DNA of 59,419 nt from Phenylobacterium sp. (GCF_030697925.1 NZ_JAUYOJ010000130.1:1-59419); one strand, 5' to 3'. Counted from the stretch's first letter, positions 8,831 to 17,717 are shown. Translations and numbers: made by a program. Notes: a model not told the origin generated them from the letters alone.

Positions 8831-10768
8831 GTGAAGCGCCTTCGGCTTGTGGACTCGCCGCTGATCGTAAAGATCGGTTTCGCACCCGCCTTCGCCCTGG
8901 TGATGCTGGCCCTGATGGCTGGCGGCGCCGTGGTCATTCAACGCGGCCAGGCGGCCGACCTTGAGCAGGTGGTTCGCACCGACCTGCCCAACACTCTGAG
9001 GCTGCAGAAGGTCTCCGAGCGCATCACCGCCGTCCATGGCGAACTCTACTTCCTCCTGACCCATCAGGCCGCGGCGATCGACGTCGACAAGATCGAGGGC
9101 AAGAGCCAGGCTCTGCTCGCCGAGGTCGACGCGATCACCAAGGAAGTCCAGGCGATCCAGGCCAACGCGCCGGCCTCCCAGAAGAAGAACTTCGCCGATC
9201 TGGTGAAGGCCTTGAAACAGACCCGCGACGCGCTCGACGTCATCGCGGCCATGATCACCACCGACTTCGGCACGGCCGCCGGCTTCGCCGCGCCGTTCGA
9301 GGAAGAATACGGCAACATGACCGGCACCCTGAACAAGATCGTTCAGGCCGGCCAGGCCCAGACCGACGCCAACGCCAAGGCCAGCGAGGCCCGCGCCAAG
9401 ACCGCCCAGACCATGACCCTGATCGCCGCCCTCGCCACCCTGCTGATCGCCGGGACCCTGGCCTGGGCGCTGACCACCATGCTGCGCAAGGACGTCAAGA
9501 AGATCGCCAGCGCCACCGAGGCGCTGGCTCGCGGCGACAACAGCATCGACCTGGCCGCCCTGGAGCGTAAGGACGAGCTGGGCGCCATCGTCTCGTCCCT
9601 GACCATCTTCCGCGACAACCAGCTGCACCTGGAGAAGCTGCGCCAGGAACACGAACAGACCGAGGCCGCGGCCGAGACCACGCGCCGCGAGAACGCCGAA
9701 GCCGCCGCGGCCATCGCCGAGGAACAGGCCATGGTGGTCAACTCCCTCGCCCAGGCCCTGGACAGCCTCGCCACCGGCGACCTGACCTATCGCCTGGACC
9801 GGGAGTTTCCCGGCGACTATCGCAAGCTGCGCGACGACTTCAACGCCGCCTCCGCCAAGCTGGAAGAGGCCATGCGCGCCATCGCCGGCGCCACCGCCTC
9901 CATCCAGTCCGGCGCGGGCGAAATCAGCCACTCGGCCGACGACCTGTCGCGCCGCACCGAACACCAGGCCGCCACGCTGGAACAGACCGCCGCGGCCCTG
10001 GATGAGATCACCGCCACGGTCAACAAGACCTCGGACGGCGCCAGCCACGGTCGCGAGGCCGTCGCCTCGGCCAAGACGGATGCGGAGGAAGGCGGCGTCG
10101 TCGTCAGCCGCGCCATCGAGGCCATGGGCCAGATCGAGGGTTCGGCCAAGCAGATCAGCCAGATCATCGGCGTCATCGATGAGATCGCCTTCCAGACCAA
10201 CCTGCTCGCCCTGAACGCCGGGGTCGAAGCGGCCCGGGCCGGCGACGCCGGCAAGGGCTTCGCGGTCGTCGCCTCCGAAGTGCGGGCGCTCGCCCAGCGC
10301 TCGGCCGAAGCGGCCAAGGAGATCAAGGCGCTCATCTCGGCCTCGAGCCAGCAGGTCGCCGAAGGGGTGAACCTGGTCGGCGAGACCGGCAAGGCGCTGG
10401 AACGCATCGTCCGCCAGGTGGCCGAGATCTCCAACGTGGTCGGCGAGATCGCCGCCTCGGCCAAGGAAGAGGCCCTCGGCCTCGGCCAGGTGAACACCGC
10501 CGTCAACCAGATGGACCAGGTGACCCAGCAGAACGCCGCCATGGTGGAGGAATCCACCGCCGCCAGCCGCGTGCTCGCCGACGAAGCCCAGGAGCTGGCC
10601 CGCCTCGTGGCCCGCTTCAAGGTCAACGGCGGCGCGGCCGCTCCGGTCGCCCGCCACGCTCCGCCGCCCCAACGCTCCCACGCCCCGCCGCCGCGTCCGC
10701 AAAGCCGCGGGAACACGGCGCTGGCCTCCGCGCCGCACGCCGAGGACGACAGCTGGGAAGAGTTTTAG
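8831..10768 (+). CDS. Methyl-accepting chemotaxis protein
   Basis: Transmembrane chemoreceptor of 645 residues signalling to CheA/CheW. It starts at GTG 8831 ([10 protein letters not shown]). Helix 1 is near 12-34, a periplasmic four-helix-like sensor spans about 35-190, helix 2 is near 195-215, a HAMP domain follows ([11 protein letters not shown]...), a second HAMP-like segment sits near 300-345 ([18 protein letters not shown]), and the signalling hairpin [20 protein letters not shown] is near 445-465. The C-terminus ends DSWEEF, an xWxxF-type pentapeptide like the CheR methyltransferase tether. A near-CtrA box (TTAA-N7-TAAA, 8665-8679) lies 150 bases upstream. No che genes are nearby. The ligand is unknown. 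Confidence 0.93.
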   Translation: MKRLRLVDSPLIVKIGFAPAFALVMLALMAGGAVVIQRGQAADLEQVVRTDLPNTLRLQKVSERITAVHGELYFLLTHQAAAIDVDKIEGKSQALLAEVDAITKEVQAIQANAPASQKKNFADLVKALKQTRDALDVIAAMITTDFGTAAGFAAPFEEEYGNMTGTLNKIVQAGQAQTDANAKASEARAKTAQTMTLIAALATLLIAGTLAWALTTMLRKDVKKIASATEALARGDNSIDLAALERKDELGAIVSSLTIFRDNQLHLEKLRQEHEQTEAAAETTRRENAEAAAAIAEEQAMVVNSLAQALDSLATGDLTYRLDREFPGDYRKLRDDFNAASAKLEEAMRAIAGATASIQSGAGEISHSADDLSRRTEHQAATLEQTAAALDEITATVNKTSDGASHGREAVASAKTDAEEGGVVVSRAIEAMGQIEGSAKQISQIIGVIDEIAFQTNLLALNAGVEAARAGDAGKGFAVVASEVRALAQRSAEAAKEIKALISASSQQVAEGVNLVGETGKALERIVRQVAEISNVVGEIAASAKEEALGLGQVNTAVNQMDQVTQQNAAMVEESTAASRVLADEAQELARLVARFKVNGGAAAPVARHAPPPQRSHAPPPRPQSRGNTALASAPHAEDDSWEEF

Positions 10769-10795
10769 TACCCGAGGAAGAGTAGCGTTTTACGA

Positions 10796-10822
10796 GGGGT
10801 CGCCGAGAGGCGGCCCCTTTTT
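10796..10822 (+). terminator. Rho-independent terminator after the chemoreceptor gene
   Basis: Stem GGGGTCGCC / GGCGGCCCC (one T-G wobble) with GAGA loop, then TTTTT at 10818-10822. It lies 27 bases after the chemoreceptor stop. Confidence 0.88.
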
Positions 10823-10856
10823 CTTTGACCGGGCCCAGCGCTCGGTCCGATCATGG

Positions 10857-10871
10857 TTAACCGGGTCTTAA
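10857..10871 (+). promoter_or_regulatory. Putative CtrA-binding box
   Basis: Exact TTAA-N7-TTAA (TTAACCGGGTCTTAA), the consensus of the cell-cycle regulator CtrA in Caulobacterales. It lies 24 bases before the ATG of the cysteine-rich secreted protein and beyond the chemoreceptor terminator, so that gene is the likely target. At this short distance it might repress or overlap the promoter. Confidence 0.55.
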
Positions 10872-10895
10872 GGCCGACCAGAAGAGGATGACGCC

Positions 10896-11306
10896 ATGCG
10901 CCGCCTCCCCCTGCTCTTGAGCCTCGCCGTCCTGGCCGCCGGCCCGGCGAGCGCCCAGCAGGCCAAGCCCGCCGCCGAGCCGCAGTTCCAGGGCGGGCGG
11001 ATCGTGGTTCCCTCCACGCCCGGATCGTTGGACGGCCTGGCCAAGGCGACCGCCGAGGCCCGCGGCGGGCTGGCGAAGACCGAGGCGCCCCAACCGTGGG
11101 CCTCCACCCCGGCTCCGCTGCCCCCCATGCTCGCCCCCCTGGCTCGGCCGGCCTCGGTCGATGGCGGAGCCTGCCGGCTATCCTGCGCGCGCAGCTACTA
11201 TTTCTGCCTGTCAGGCGAGAGCGTCGACGAATGCCCGGCCGCCTGGGGCCAGTGCCGCGCCCGCTGCGACGCGCCCAGCCCGCTACCAGGCGTTCCGGCC
11301 GCCTAA
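10896..11306 (+). CDS. Small cysteine-rich secreted protein
   Basis: 136 residues. Signal peptide MRRLPLLLSLAVLAAGPASAQQ, an Ala/Pro-rich middle (residues 22-85), and a compact C-terminal module with five cysteines spaced in ACRLSCARSYYFCLSG, ECPAAWGQCRARC. The pattern resembles DUF2865-type cysteine modules in alphaproteobacterial secreted proteins, suggesting disulfide stabilisation in the periplasm or outside. No enzymatic motif is seen. The gene stands alone behind a CtrA-like box. Function unknown. Confidence 0.75.
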   Translation: MRRLPLLLSLAVLAAGPASAQQAKPAAEPQFQGGRIVVPSTPGSLDGLAKATAEARGGLAKTEAPQPWASTPAPLPPMLAPLARPASVDGGACRLSCARSYYFCLSGESVDECPAAWGQCRARCDAPSPLPGVPAA

Positions 11307-11358
11307 TCTCGCCTGGTGAGCGCAGGACGTTGGCGCCCGCGCCCGCGCATGACTAGAA

Positions 11359-11370
11359 TGACGCGCGTCA
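11359..11370. promoter_or_regulatory. Probable TetR operator (TGACGCGCGTCA)
   Basis: Perfect 12-bp palindrome 22 bases before the ATG of the TetR gene at 11393. TGAC...GTCA dyads are typical TetR-family operators, so autoregulation of the following operon is inferred. Confidence 0.6.
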
Positions 11371-11392
11371 GTTTTCTCCGAGTCAGTCTTAC

Positions 11393-12022
11393 ATGTCCGA
11401 AGTCGCCTATCTTCCCTCCGGCAAGCGCGAGCTCACCAAGGTCGCCAACCGCCAGGCCATCCTGGACGCCGCCCGTGAGGTGTTCGGCGAGCTGGGCTAC
11501 GACACCGTCACGGTGCGCGACATCATCCGCCGCACCGGCTTGGCCGCGGGGACCTTCTACAACTACTTCAAGTCCAAGGAGGAGGTGTACGTCGCCCTCT
11601 CCGACGAGGGCGCGCGCCAGTTCGCGCCCATCCTGAAGGCCCATCGCGCCCAGTCGGCCAATTGGGAAGAGTTCGTCCACGCCGCCATCCAGGCCTATTT
11701 CCTGTTCCTGGCCGACGTGCACAAGAACTGGGAGGCCCAGCGCCCGCCCGGCGAGACTCACCCCCATGTCCACGGCGAGACCCCGGAAATGAAGGCGGTC
11801 TTCAACGAGGTGCGCGACGCCATCATCGAGGAGATCGCCCGCGGCGGCGCGCCGGCGGCCGATCCTGACTACCTGGCCGCCTCGTGCATCGCCGTCGCGC
11901 GCGAGGTCGGCGACAAGATGCTGTCGCGCCGTCCCGTGGACGTCAAAAGCGCCACCGAATTCGCCGTCGCCATGATCCAGGGGGGCCTGCGGGGCCTGCC
12001 CAAGGCCAAGCGCGATGGCTGA
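11393..12022 (+). CDS. TetR/AcrR family transcriptional regulator
   Basis: 209 residues. The N-terminal TetR DNA-binding helix-turn-helix (residues about 15-62) reads NRQAILDAAREVFGELGYD then VRDIIRRTGLAAGTFYNYF and SKEEVYVAL. The C-terminal ligand domain is variable and contains a His-rich stretch (GETHPHVHGE). It overlaps the following esterase gene by 8 bases and is preceded by a palindromic operator candidate, so it probably controls the 11393-14351 gene run. The inducer is unknown; the co-transcribed esterase and oxidoreductase suggest a hydrophobic ester or ketone. Confidence 0.92.
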   Translation: MSEVAYLPSGKRELTKVANRQAILDAAREVFGELGYDTVTVRDIIRRTGLAAGTFYNYFKSKEEVYVALSDEGARQFAPILKAHRAQSANWEEFVHAAIQAYFLFLADVHKNWEAQRPPGETHPHVHGETPEMKAVFNEVRDAIIEEIARGGAPAADPDYLAASCIAVAREVGDKMLSRRPVDVKSATEFAVAMIQGGLRGLPKAKRDG

Positions 12023-13073
12023 CCAACGCGTTCAGCGTTTCCTGGTCCGCACCCTTCTGTCGCTGCCCTCGCCAATCCTACGGCTGATGGCCGGCGGCGG
12101 CGTTGTCTATGTCGGGGGTCGCACCCTCGATCCCCGGCTGCAGTTCCTGGCGGCCCAGGCTTCGCGCGGCCCGGCCATGACCAGCCTGTCGCCGGAAGAG
12201 GCGCGGCGCGCCAATACCCAGGGCCTGGTCGCGCTCAGCGGCGAACGCGAGCCCGGCGTCCGCGTCGAGCCCCTGTCGATTCCCGGACCGGCGGGGGTGC
12301 TGCCGGCCCGCGCCTATCGACCGGCAAGTCAGGACCCCAGCGTCCCGGTCATGGTCTTCGCCCATTTCGGCGGCGGGGTGATCGGCGACCTCGACACCTG
12401 CGACGCCTTCTGTTCGATCCTGGCCAAGGTGAGCCACGCCGCCGTTGTCTCTGTGGACTACCGCCTGGCGCCCGAACACCGCTTTCCTGCCGGCCTGGAC
12501 GACGTGCTCGCCGCCTACCGTCACGTCCGCGACCATGCGCAGGACTTCGGCGCGCCGGCCGGCCACGCGGCCATCGGCGGCGATTCCATGGGCGGCAATT
12601 TCGCCGCCATCGTCTGCCAGGAGATGAAGCGCTCCGGGGAGCCGCAGCCGGCCCTGCAGCTGCTCATCTATCCCTGTGTGGACGTGGCCAGCGAGACCCA
12701 GTCCATGACCACCTACGGCGAGGCCTTCCCGCTCTCGTCGGCGATGATGGACTGGTTCATGGGCCACTATATGGGTCCCGACGCCGACCCGGCGGACCCG
12801 ACCCTGTCGCCGCTGCGCGAGCCCGACGTCTCGGGCCTGGCGCCGGCCGTCATCGTCACCGCCGGCTTCGATCCCCTGGTCGACCAGGGCGAGGCCTACG
12901 CCAAGCGCTTGGCTGACGCGGGGTCGCCCGTGATCTACCGCTGCTACGACAGCCTGGCCCACGCCTTCACCGCCTTCACCGGCGCGGTCCCGGCCGCCGA
13001 CACCGCCTGCCGCGAGATCGCCGGCCTGGTGCGGGAAGGCCTGGAGGGACGAATTGCGCGCGCTGGTCGTTGA
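12015..13073 (+). CDS. Alpha/beta hydrolase, hormone-sensitive-lipase (HSL) type esterase
   Basis: 352-residue carboxylesterase of the HSL family. The oxyanion-hole motif is HFGGG (His116), a variant of the usual HGGG. Nucleophile elbow is GDSMGG (Ser191), acid Asp286 in GFDPLVDQG and His316 in LAHAF, so the triad is complete. DYRLAPEHRFPA, a strong family signature, follows the oxyanion region. The start overlaps the TetR gene by 8 bases and the end overlaps the next gene by 20, indicating a coupled operon. No signal peptide, so probably cytoplasmic. Confidence 0.93.
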   Translation: MADQRVQRFLVRTLLSLPSPILRLMAGGGVVYVGGRTLDPRLQFLAAQASRGPAMTSLSPEEARRANTQGLVALSGEREPGVRVEPLSIPGPAGVLPARAYRPASQDPSVPVMVFAHFGGGVIGDLDTCDAFCSILAKVSHAAVVSVDYRLAPEHRFPAGLDDVLAAYRHVRDHAQDFGAPAGHAAIGGDSMGGNFAAIVCQEMKRSGEPQPALQLLIYPCVDVASETQSMTTYGEAFPLSSAMMDWFMGHYMGPDADPADPTLSPLREPDVSGLAPAVIVTAGFDPLVDQGEAYAKRLADAGSPVIYRCYDSLAHAFTAFTGAVPAADTACREIAGLVREGLEGRIARAGR

Positions 13074-14031
13074 GGAATTGAAGCCCGACTACGCCGGCTG
13101 CGTGGTCAGGGAGATCCCCACCCCCGATCCCGGCCCTGGCGAGGTGCGGATCAAGGTGCGCGCCGCCGCGGTCAACTTCCCCGACCTGATGCAGACGCGG
13201 GGCGAACACCAGCACAAGCCGCAGGTCCCCTTCATCCCCGGCATGGAGCTGGCGGGCGAGATCGACGCCCTGGGCGAGGGCGTCACCGGCTGGACGCTGG
13301 GCGACGCCGTGGTCGGCGGGGCGCGGATCGGCGGTTTCTCCGAATACGCCGTGGCCCCCGCCGGCGCCCTGCGCGCCAAGCCCCCGTCGCTCAGCTTCGG
13401 CCAGGCGGCGGGCTACGCGGTGGCCTATCTCACCGCCTATGTGGCCTTCGTCCGCCGCGCCCAGGTCGAGCCCGGCGAGTGGGTGCTGGTCCACGGCGCG
13501 GCCGGCGGAGTGGGCCTGGCCGCCGTCGACCTGGCCCGGCATCTCGGCTGCAAGGTCATCGCCGCCTCGGCCTCCGACGACAAGCTGGCGATCATCCAGC
13601 GGGAATACGCCCCCGACGCCGTCGTCAATGTCACCGGGGGCTTCCGCGAGCGGGTCAAGGAGATCACCGGCGGCCGCGGCGCCGACGTGATCTACGACCC
13701 CGTGGGCGGCGACGTCTTCGACGAGAGCATCCGCTGCATCGCCTTCAACGGCCGCATCCTCTCCATCGGCTTCACCTCGGGCCGCCTGCCGGTCATGCCG
13801 GTCAATATCGCCCTGATCAAAGGCATCTCGTTGATGGGCGTCCGCGCCGGCGAATACGGCCGGCAGCTCCCCGAGAAGGGGGCTGAGAACAACGCCGCCA
13901 TCTGGGACCTCGCCCCGCACATGAAGCCCCGTGTCCACGACGAATACGCCCTCGACGACTGGCGCGCGGCCTTCGACACGCTCGCCAACCGCACCGTGGT
14001 TGGGAAGACGATCATCCGGCCGGATCTCTGA
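13054..14031 (+). CDS. NADPH:quinone oxidoreductase-like protein (zinc-independent MDR family)
   Basis: 325 residues of the medium-chain dehydrogenase/reductase superfamily. It starts at TTG 13054 (reading MRALVVEELKPD), 20 bases inside the esterase gene. GroES-like domain (VRIKVRAAAVNFPDLMQTRG, MELAGEID) then the Rossmann domain with VHGAAGGVGLAAVDLARHLG. The catalytic zinc cysteine is absent, placing it with quinone oxidoreductases or acryloyl-CoA-type reductases. The C-terminus DTLANRTVVGKTIIRPDL is typical. Its partner esterase suggests joint processing of a carbonyl or unsaturated substrate; this is inference. Confidence 0.9.
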   Translation: MRALVVEELKPDYAGCVVREIPTPDPGPGEVRIKVRAAAVNFPDLMQTRGEHQHKPQVPFIPGMELAGEIDALGEGVTGWTLGDAVVGGARIGGFSEYAVAPAGALRAKPPSLSFGQAAGYAVAYLTAYVAFVRRAQVEPGEWVLVHGAAGGVGLAAVDLARHLGCKVIAASASDDKLAIIQREYAPDAVVNVTGGFRERVKEITGGRGADVIYDPVGGDVFDESIRCIAFNGRILSIGFTSGRLPVMPVNIALIKGISLMGVRAGEYGRQLPEKGAENNAAIWDLAPHMKPRVHDEYALDDWRAAFDTLANRTVVGKTIIRPDL

Positions 14032-14351
14032 TGTCCGTCCCAACGACCCGGATTATGTACATCGAGGACAAGTCGGACTCACTGAACGGCGCGGCGCGGA
14101 TCGGACGTGTGGTCTTCTCGAAGAGCGGCCGGTCTCTAACCTATGATGGTCGCACGTTCCAAAGCCTCGATGGCCGTGGATTCAAGGCGAACTATTTCGA
14201 CATCGAGACCCACGATCGGTTTTGGATTTCCGGCCCACGCCGCGACGGCCAGGACCGCCTATATGTGAGCGCACAGCCGGTGTTGATCGATGACGACGTC
14301 GCTGAAGAATACTGGACGATCATTCGCGGGCTGAACTGGCCGCGAGACTAG
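14031..14351 (+). CDS. Conserved-looking small protein of unknown function
   Basis: 106 residues, beginning MSVPTTRIMYIEDKSD, with central YDGRTFQSLDGRGFKANYFD and FWISGPRRDGQDRLY, and aromatic C-terminus EEYWTIIRGLNWPRD. No signal peptide or membrane helix. It starts on the last base of the oxidoreductase stop (TGATG), so it is translated from the same mRNA. Codon use is visibly less GC-biased at third positions than in its neighbours, suggesting a more recent arrival. I recognise no named domain. Confidence 0.75.
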   Translation: MSVPTTRIMYIEDKSDSLNGAARIGRVVFSKSGRSLTYDGRTFQSLDGRGFKANYFDIETHDRFWISGPRRDGQDRLYVSAQPVLIDDDVAEEYWTIIRGLNWPRD

Positions 14352-14361
14352 GGCGGTTGGA

Positions 14362-15108
14362 ATGACCATCGAGAACGACGACGACCTGCAGGGGCTGAAG
14401 GCCGCTGGGCGACTGGTGGCGCGGACCCTGGAAGCCATGGGCAAGGCGCTGGAGCCGGGCATCACCACCCGCGAACTGGACCAGCTCGGCCGCGCCATGC
14501 TGGAGCGCGAGGGCGCCCGCTCGGCGCCGGAGATCACCTACGACTTCCCGGGCGCGACCTGCATCTCGGTCGCTCCCGACTGCGCCCACGGCATCCCCGA
14601 CGATCGCAAGGTGGCGGCCGGCGATCTGATCAATATCGACGTCTCGGCCGCGCTCGGCGGCTATTTCGGCGACACGGGCGCCAGCTTCGCGGTGCCGCCG
14701 GTCACGCCCAAGATCGAGCGCCTGTGCCGTGACGGTCGCCGCGCCATGTGGAGCGGCATCCGCGCCGTGAAGTCCGGCGGGCGGATCAACGAGATCGGCA
14801 AGGCCATCGAGACCTTCGCCGACCGCAACGGCTACACCCTGGTCAGGAACCTCGCCAGCCACGGGGTCGGCCGCTCGCTGCACGACGATCCGGGCGAGAT
14901 CCCCACCTGGTGGGAGCCGCGCGACACCCGCCGCATCCACGAGGGCCTGGTCTTCACCATCGAGCCCTTCCTGTCCCTGGGCGCCGACTGGGTGGAGGAA
15001 GGCGACGACGGCTGGACCCTGACCCCGCCCGGCCACCAGCCCACCGTCCAGTACGAACACACCCTGGTCGCCACGCGCAGCGGGCCGGTGATCCTGACGC
15101 TGGCCTGA
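14362..15108 (+). CDS. map: Methionine aminopeptidase, type I (M24 family)
   Basis: 248 residues. Removes the initiator methionine from new proteins. The pita-bread fold metal ligands are all seen: Asp in NIDVSAALGGYFGDTGASF (two Asp), His in ASHGVGRSLHDDP, Glu in FTIEPFL and Glu in QYEHTL. The conserved AHGIPDDRKV segment is present, although the preceding residues (SVAPDC) differ from the common SINEEV form. It begins 10 bases after the small unknown protein. This may be a second, non-essential map copy, since the housekeeping gene usually lies elsewhere; that cannot be told from the window. Confidence 0.88.
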   Translation: MTIENDDDLQGLKAAGRLVARTLEAMGKALEPGITTRELDQLGRAMLEREGARSAPEITYDFPGATCISVAPDCAHGIPDDRKVAAGDLINIDVSAALGGYFGDTGASFAVPPVTPKIERLCRDGRRAMWSGIRAVKSGGRINEIGKAIETFADRNGYTLVRNLASHGVGRSLHDDPGEIPTWWEPRDTRRIHEGLVFTIEPFLSLGADWVEEGDDGWTLTPPGHQPTVQYEHTLVATRSGPVILTLA

Positions 15109-15130
15109 AGGGCCAAGACGCCGTTCGATC

Positions 15131-15276
15131 TCCTCCTCTCCCCGCTCGAGGGGAGAGGGTAGGGTGAGGGGCTCGCAGCGCGGAGCGTCGCATTCCGGCC
15201 TATCAACAAGCTCGACGCGGCGGAGACGCCCCCCTCACCCTGCCCTCTCCCCCCGGAAGACGGGTGGAGAGGAGGA
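15131..15276. repeat. Intergenic palindromic element (GGGTGAGGGG family)
   Basis: Large inverted repeat between convergent genes. The 21-base arms at 15151-15171 and 15231-15251 pair with one mismatch, and outer CTCCTCTCC / GGAGAGGAGG flank them. It may terminate transcription from both sides, but there is no T-run. Confidence 0.7.
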
Positions 15277-15294
15277 AGACTGCGCCGGTCGCGC

Positions 15295-16944
15295 CTATTT
15301 CCGCTTCGCCGCGCTGGCGTCGCGGATCGGCTTGAACTCCGAGCCGGACTTCCAGTTGGGCCAGGCCGTCGAGTTGGCGGTTTCCTTGCCCATCTCGTAG
15401 AGCAGGGCCACGTCCTGGGCCGCGCCGCGCAGGTCCCAGTCGGCGCGCCAGACGTCGCAGGCCTTGTGGTAGCAGTTGGCCGTGTAGTCGCTGACCCAGG
15501 CTTCGCCCGCCGCGCGGCCGCCCTTGATCAGGTCCTGGCCGCCGCCCAATCCCATCAGAAGCAGCACCGGCACGCCGCGCTTGGCCAGGCTGAAGTGGTC
15601 GGCGCGGAAGAACAGCGCCCGCTCCGGATGGGCGTCGGGCGTCACCGTGCGATCCTGGCGCTTGGCGGCGGCGGCCAGCTGGTCTTCGAGCTCGCTCTGG
15701 CCGGCCCCGATCAGCACCACGTCCTTGGCCGGCCCCACGGGCTGCAGCACGTCGATAGTCAGGTTGGCAGCCATGGTCTCCAGCGGAACCGTCGGATGGA
15801 CGCCGTAATATTCCGAGCCCAGCAGGCCGCGCTCCTCGGCGGTCCAGGCGGCGAAGACCAGGGTGCGGCCGGTCCGCGGCCCGGCCTTGAAGGCCCGCGC
15901 GATCTCCATCACCCCGGCCACCCCGATGGCGTCGTCCAGTGCGCCGGGACGGTCGGTCTTGCCCGCCGCGTCCGGCGCGCCCAGGCCGTAGGCGTCCCAG
16001 TGGGCCGAGAACATCACGCTCTCGTCCGGCCGCTTGGCGCCGGTCAGCTTGCCGATGACATTGCGGCTGACCACCTGGGTGTGGGCCACCGCATAGTTCG
16101 CCGAGAAGGCCGCGCCCTTCAGGGTCACCGGGTGGAAGGCCTTGGTCCGCGCCGCGACCTTCTGGGCCTCCAGGTCCAGGCCCGCGCCCTTGAAGAGATC
16201 GACCGCCGCCTCCCGCGTCAGCCAGCCCTGCAGCAGCAGCTTGTCCTTGGCCGGGTCGGGCCGGACGATGTCGAAGGCCTCGCCGTTGGAGGCGATCACC
16301 GTCGACCAGCCATAGCCCGCGCCGGGCGCCTCGTGGACGATCAGGGCGCCGAGCGCGCCGCGCCGCGCGGCCTCCTCGTACTTGTAGGTCCAGCGGGCGT
16401 AATAGGTCGCCGCCTGGCCGCCGAAGGTCCCGGCCACCGGCTCCCCGGGCTTGGCCTCGAAATCGGGGTCGCTGATCAGGAAAACCGCGATCTTGCCCTT
16501 CAGATCGACGCCCTTGAAATCGTCCCAGCCACGCTCCGGCGCGGTGACGCCGTAGCCGACAAAGACCAGCGGCGCATCCTTGATCGCCACCCGGTCGACC
16601 GGTCGCAGGGTGGAGACCGATATATCGGCGCCCCGGACCAGGGGCCGCGAAGCGCCGTCCTGGCTGAGCGAGATGGTCGAGACGCCGGGCAGCTCGAACT
16701 TCACCAAGGCCACGTCCTGGGTCCAGCCCCCCTTCTCGCCCGCCGGCTCCAGGCCCAGCGCCGCGAATTCCCTGGTCAGGTAGGCGATGGTCTTGGCCTC
16801 CCCTGGCGAGCCCGGCCCGCGGCCCTCGAACTCGGGCGCCGCCATGGTCTTGACGATCGCCGACAGCCGCGCCGGATCGATTGGGCCGGACTCCTGGGCC
16901 TGGGCGGCGGTGGCGAGAAGGAGGGCGGCGGCGAGAATCCGCAT
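15295..16944 (-). CDS. Secreted M28-family zinc peptidase (paralogue)
   Basis: 549 residues from ATG 16944, which gives signal peptide MRILAAALLLATAAQAQ; the longer reading upstream lacks a signal start. Architecture and motifs match the peptidase at 5585-7234, with identical blocks such as FVGYGVTAPER, DDFKGVDLKGKIA, RWTYKYEEAAR and RADHFSLAKRGVPVL. Metal set: SAHWDAYG, LDDAIG, TAEERGLLGSE, TIDV, ADHF. The second ligand segment reads PGALDDAIG rather than VDNADG, but the Asp is kept. It is divergent from the TetR-led cassette, and the palindrome at 17026-17041 lies between them, so TetR may control it too. Confidence 0.9.
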   Translation of the reverse strand: MRILAAALLLATAAQAQESGPIDPARLSAIVKTMAAPEFEGRGPGSPGEAKTIAYLTREFAALGLEPAGEKGGWTQDVALVKFELPGVSTISLSQDGASRPLVRGADISVSTLRPVDRVAIKDAPLVFVGYGVTAPERGWDDFKGVDLKGKIAVFLISDPDFEAKPGEPVAGTFGGQAATYYARWTYKYEEAARRGALGALIVHEAPGAGYGWSTVIASNGEAFDIVRPDPAKDKLLLQGWLTREAAVDLFKGAGLDLEAQKVAARTKAFHPVTLKGAAFSANYAVAHTQVVSRNVIGKLTGAKRPDESVMFSAHWDAYGLGAPDAAGKTDRPGALDDAIGVAGVMEIARAFKAGPRTGRTLVFAAWTAEERGLLGSEYYGVHPTVPLETMAANLTIDVLQPVGPAKDVVLIGAGQSELEDQLAAAAKRQDRTVTPDAHPERALFFRADHFSLAKRGVPVLLLMGLGGGQDLIKGGRAAGEAWVSDYTANCYHKACDVWRADWDLRGAAQDVALLYEMGKETANSTAWPNWKSGSEFKPIRDASAAKRK

Positions 16945-17025
16945 GGAGGACGCTCCGGAAACGACGAGGCGACGACCCTTACACCGGCTTCGGTGTTCGG
17001 ACACCCGGGTCACGGCGATTGCCAG

Positions 17026-17041
17026 ACGAACGATCGTTCGT
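17026..17041. promoter_or_regulatory. Perfect 16-bp palindromic operator (TetR type)
   Basis: ACGAACGATCGTTCGT, a perfect dyad ending 13 bases before the GTG of the TetR gene at 17055 and 82 bases upstream of the divergent M28 peptidase. Size, symmetry and position are those of a TetR-family autoregulatory operator. Confidence 0.75.
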
Positions 17042-17054
17042 TAGGATTGGCCGC

Positions 17055-17717
17055 GTGAAAACCGGACCCGCCCTCGTCAAGGACACCCGCGCCCGCATTC
17101 TCGAGGCGGCGCTCGAGCTGTTCGCCGAGCACGGCTTCGCCGGCACCTCGGTGCGGCGGCTGGCCCGGGAGGTCGGCCTGCGGGAGAGCAGTCTCTACAA
17201 CCACTTCGCGGGCAAGGAGGCGATCTACCACGCCCTGATCGACGCCTATGGCCCGGCCAGTTCCGCCGACCGCCTGCGCGGGCCGCGCTACGCCGAGGTG
17301 AAGGACGATCCGGCCGGCTTCTGCCGGCTCTATGTCGAGGACCTTCTCGACCAGTGGTCGGACCCTCGCGAGCAGCGGTTCCAGGAGCTGATCCTGGCCG
17401 AGCGCAACCGGTTCGAGGGCGAGCGCGCCCACTATGTGGAGGCCCTGTTCTCCGACGAACTGGGGGTGGTCACCCGCTACTTCAGCGGCTTCGCCCAAGG
17501 CGGCCAGATCACCGCCGCCAATCCCGGCGAGACGGCTCGCCTGTTCATGGCCGGCCTGACCTTCATCCGGCTCGAGCACTACATCATGCCCGCCAAGGCC
17601 TCGCTGCGCGCCCGCGTCCGCGCCGCCCTCGACCGGTTCCTCGATACCTTCCTGGCGCTTGTCGCCAGGTCCCAACCTGGAGACGCCCATGAGCCGGCTA
17701 CCGCTCGTCGATCCTGA
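17055..17717 (+). CDS. TetR/AcrR family transcriptional regulator
   Basis: 220 residues from GTG 17055 (VKTGPALVKDTRARIL), chosen because the palindromic operator sits just upstream and earlier in-frame starts would run through it. Helix-turn-helix: ARILEAALELFAEHGFAG, SVRRLAREVGLRESSLYNHF, AGKEAIYHAL. The C-terminal domain is helical with no recognisable ligand motif. Its 3' end overlaps the next gene by 29 bases, so regulator and pathway genes are one transcript. Confidence 0.92.
   Translation: MKTGPALVKDTRARILEAALELFAEHGFAGTSVRRLAREVGLRESSLYNHFAGKEAIYHALIDAYGPASSADRLRGPRYAEVKDDPAGFCRLYVEDLLDQWSDPREQRFQELILAERNRFEGERAHYVEALFSDELGVVTRYFSGFAQGGQITAANPGETARLFMAGLTFIRLEHYIMPAKASLRARVRAALDRFLDTFLALVARSQPGDAHEPATARRS

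Noticed and set aside
12015..14351. Known quorum-sensing or degradation operon
   Set aside because: The esterase and oxidoreductase families are too broad to assign a pathway.
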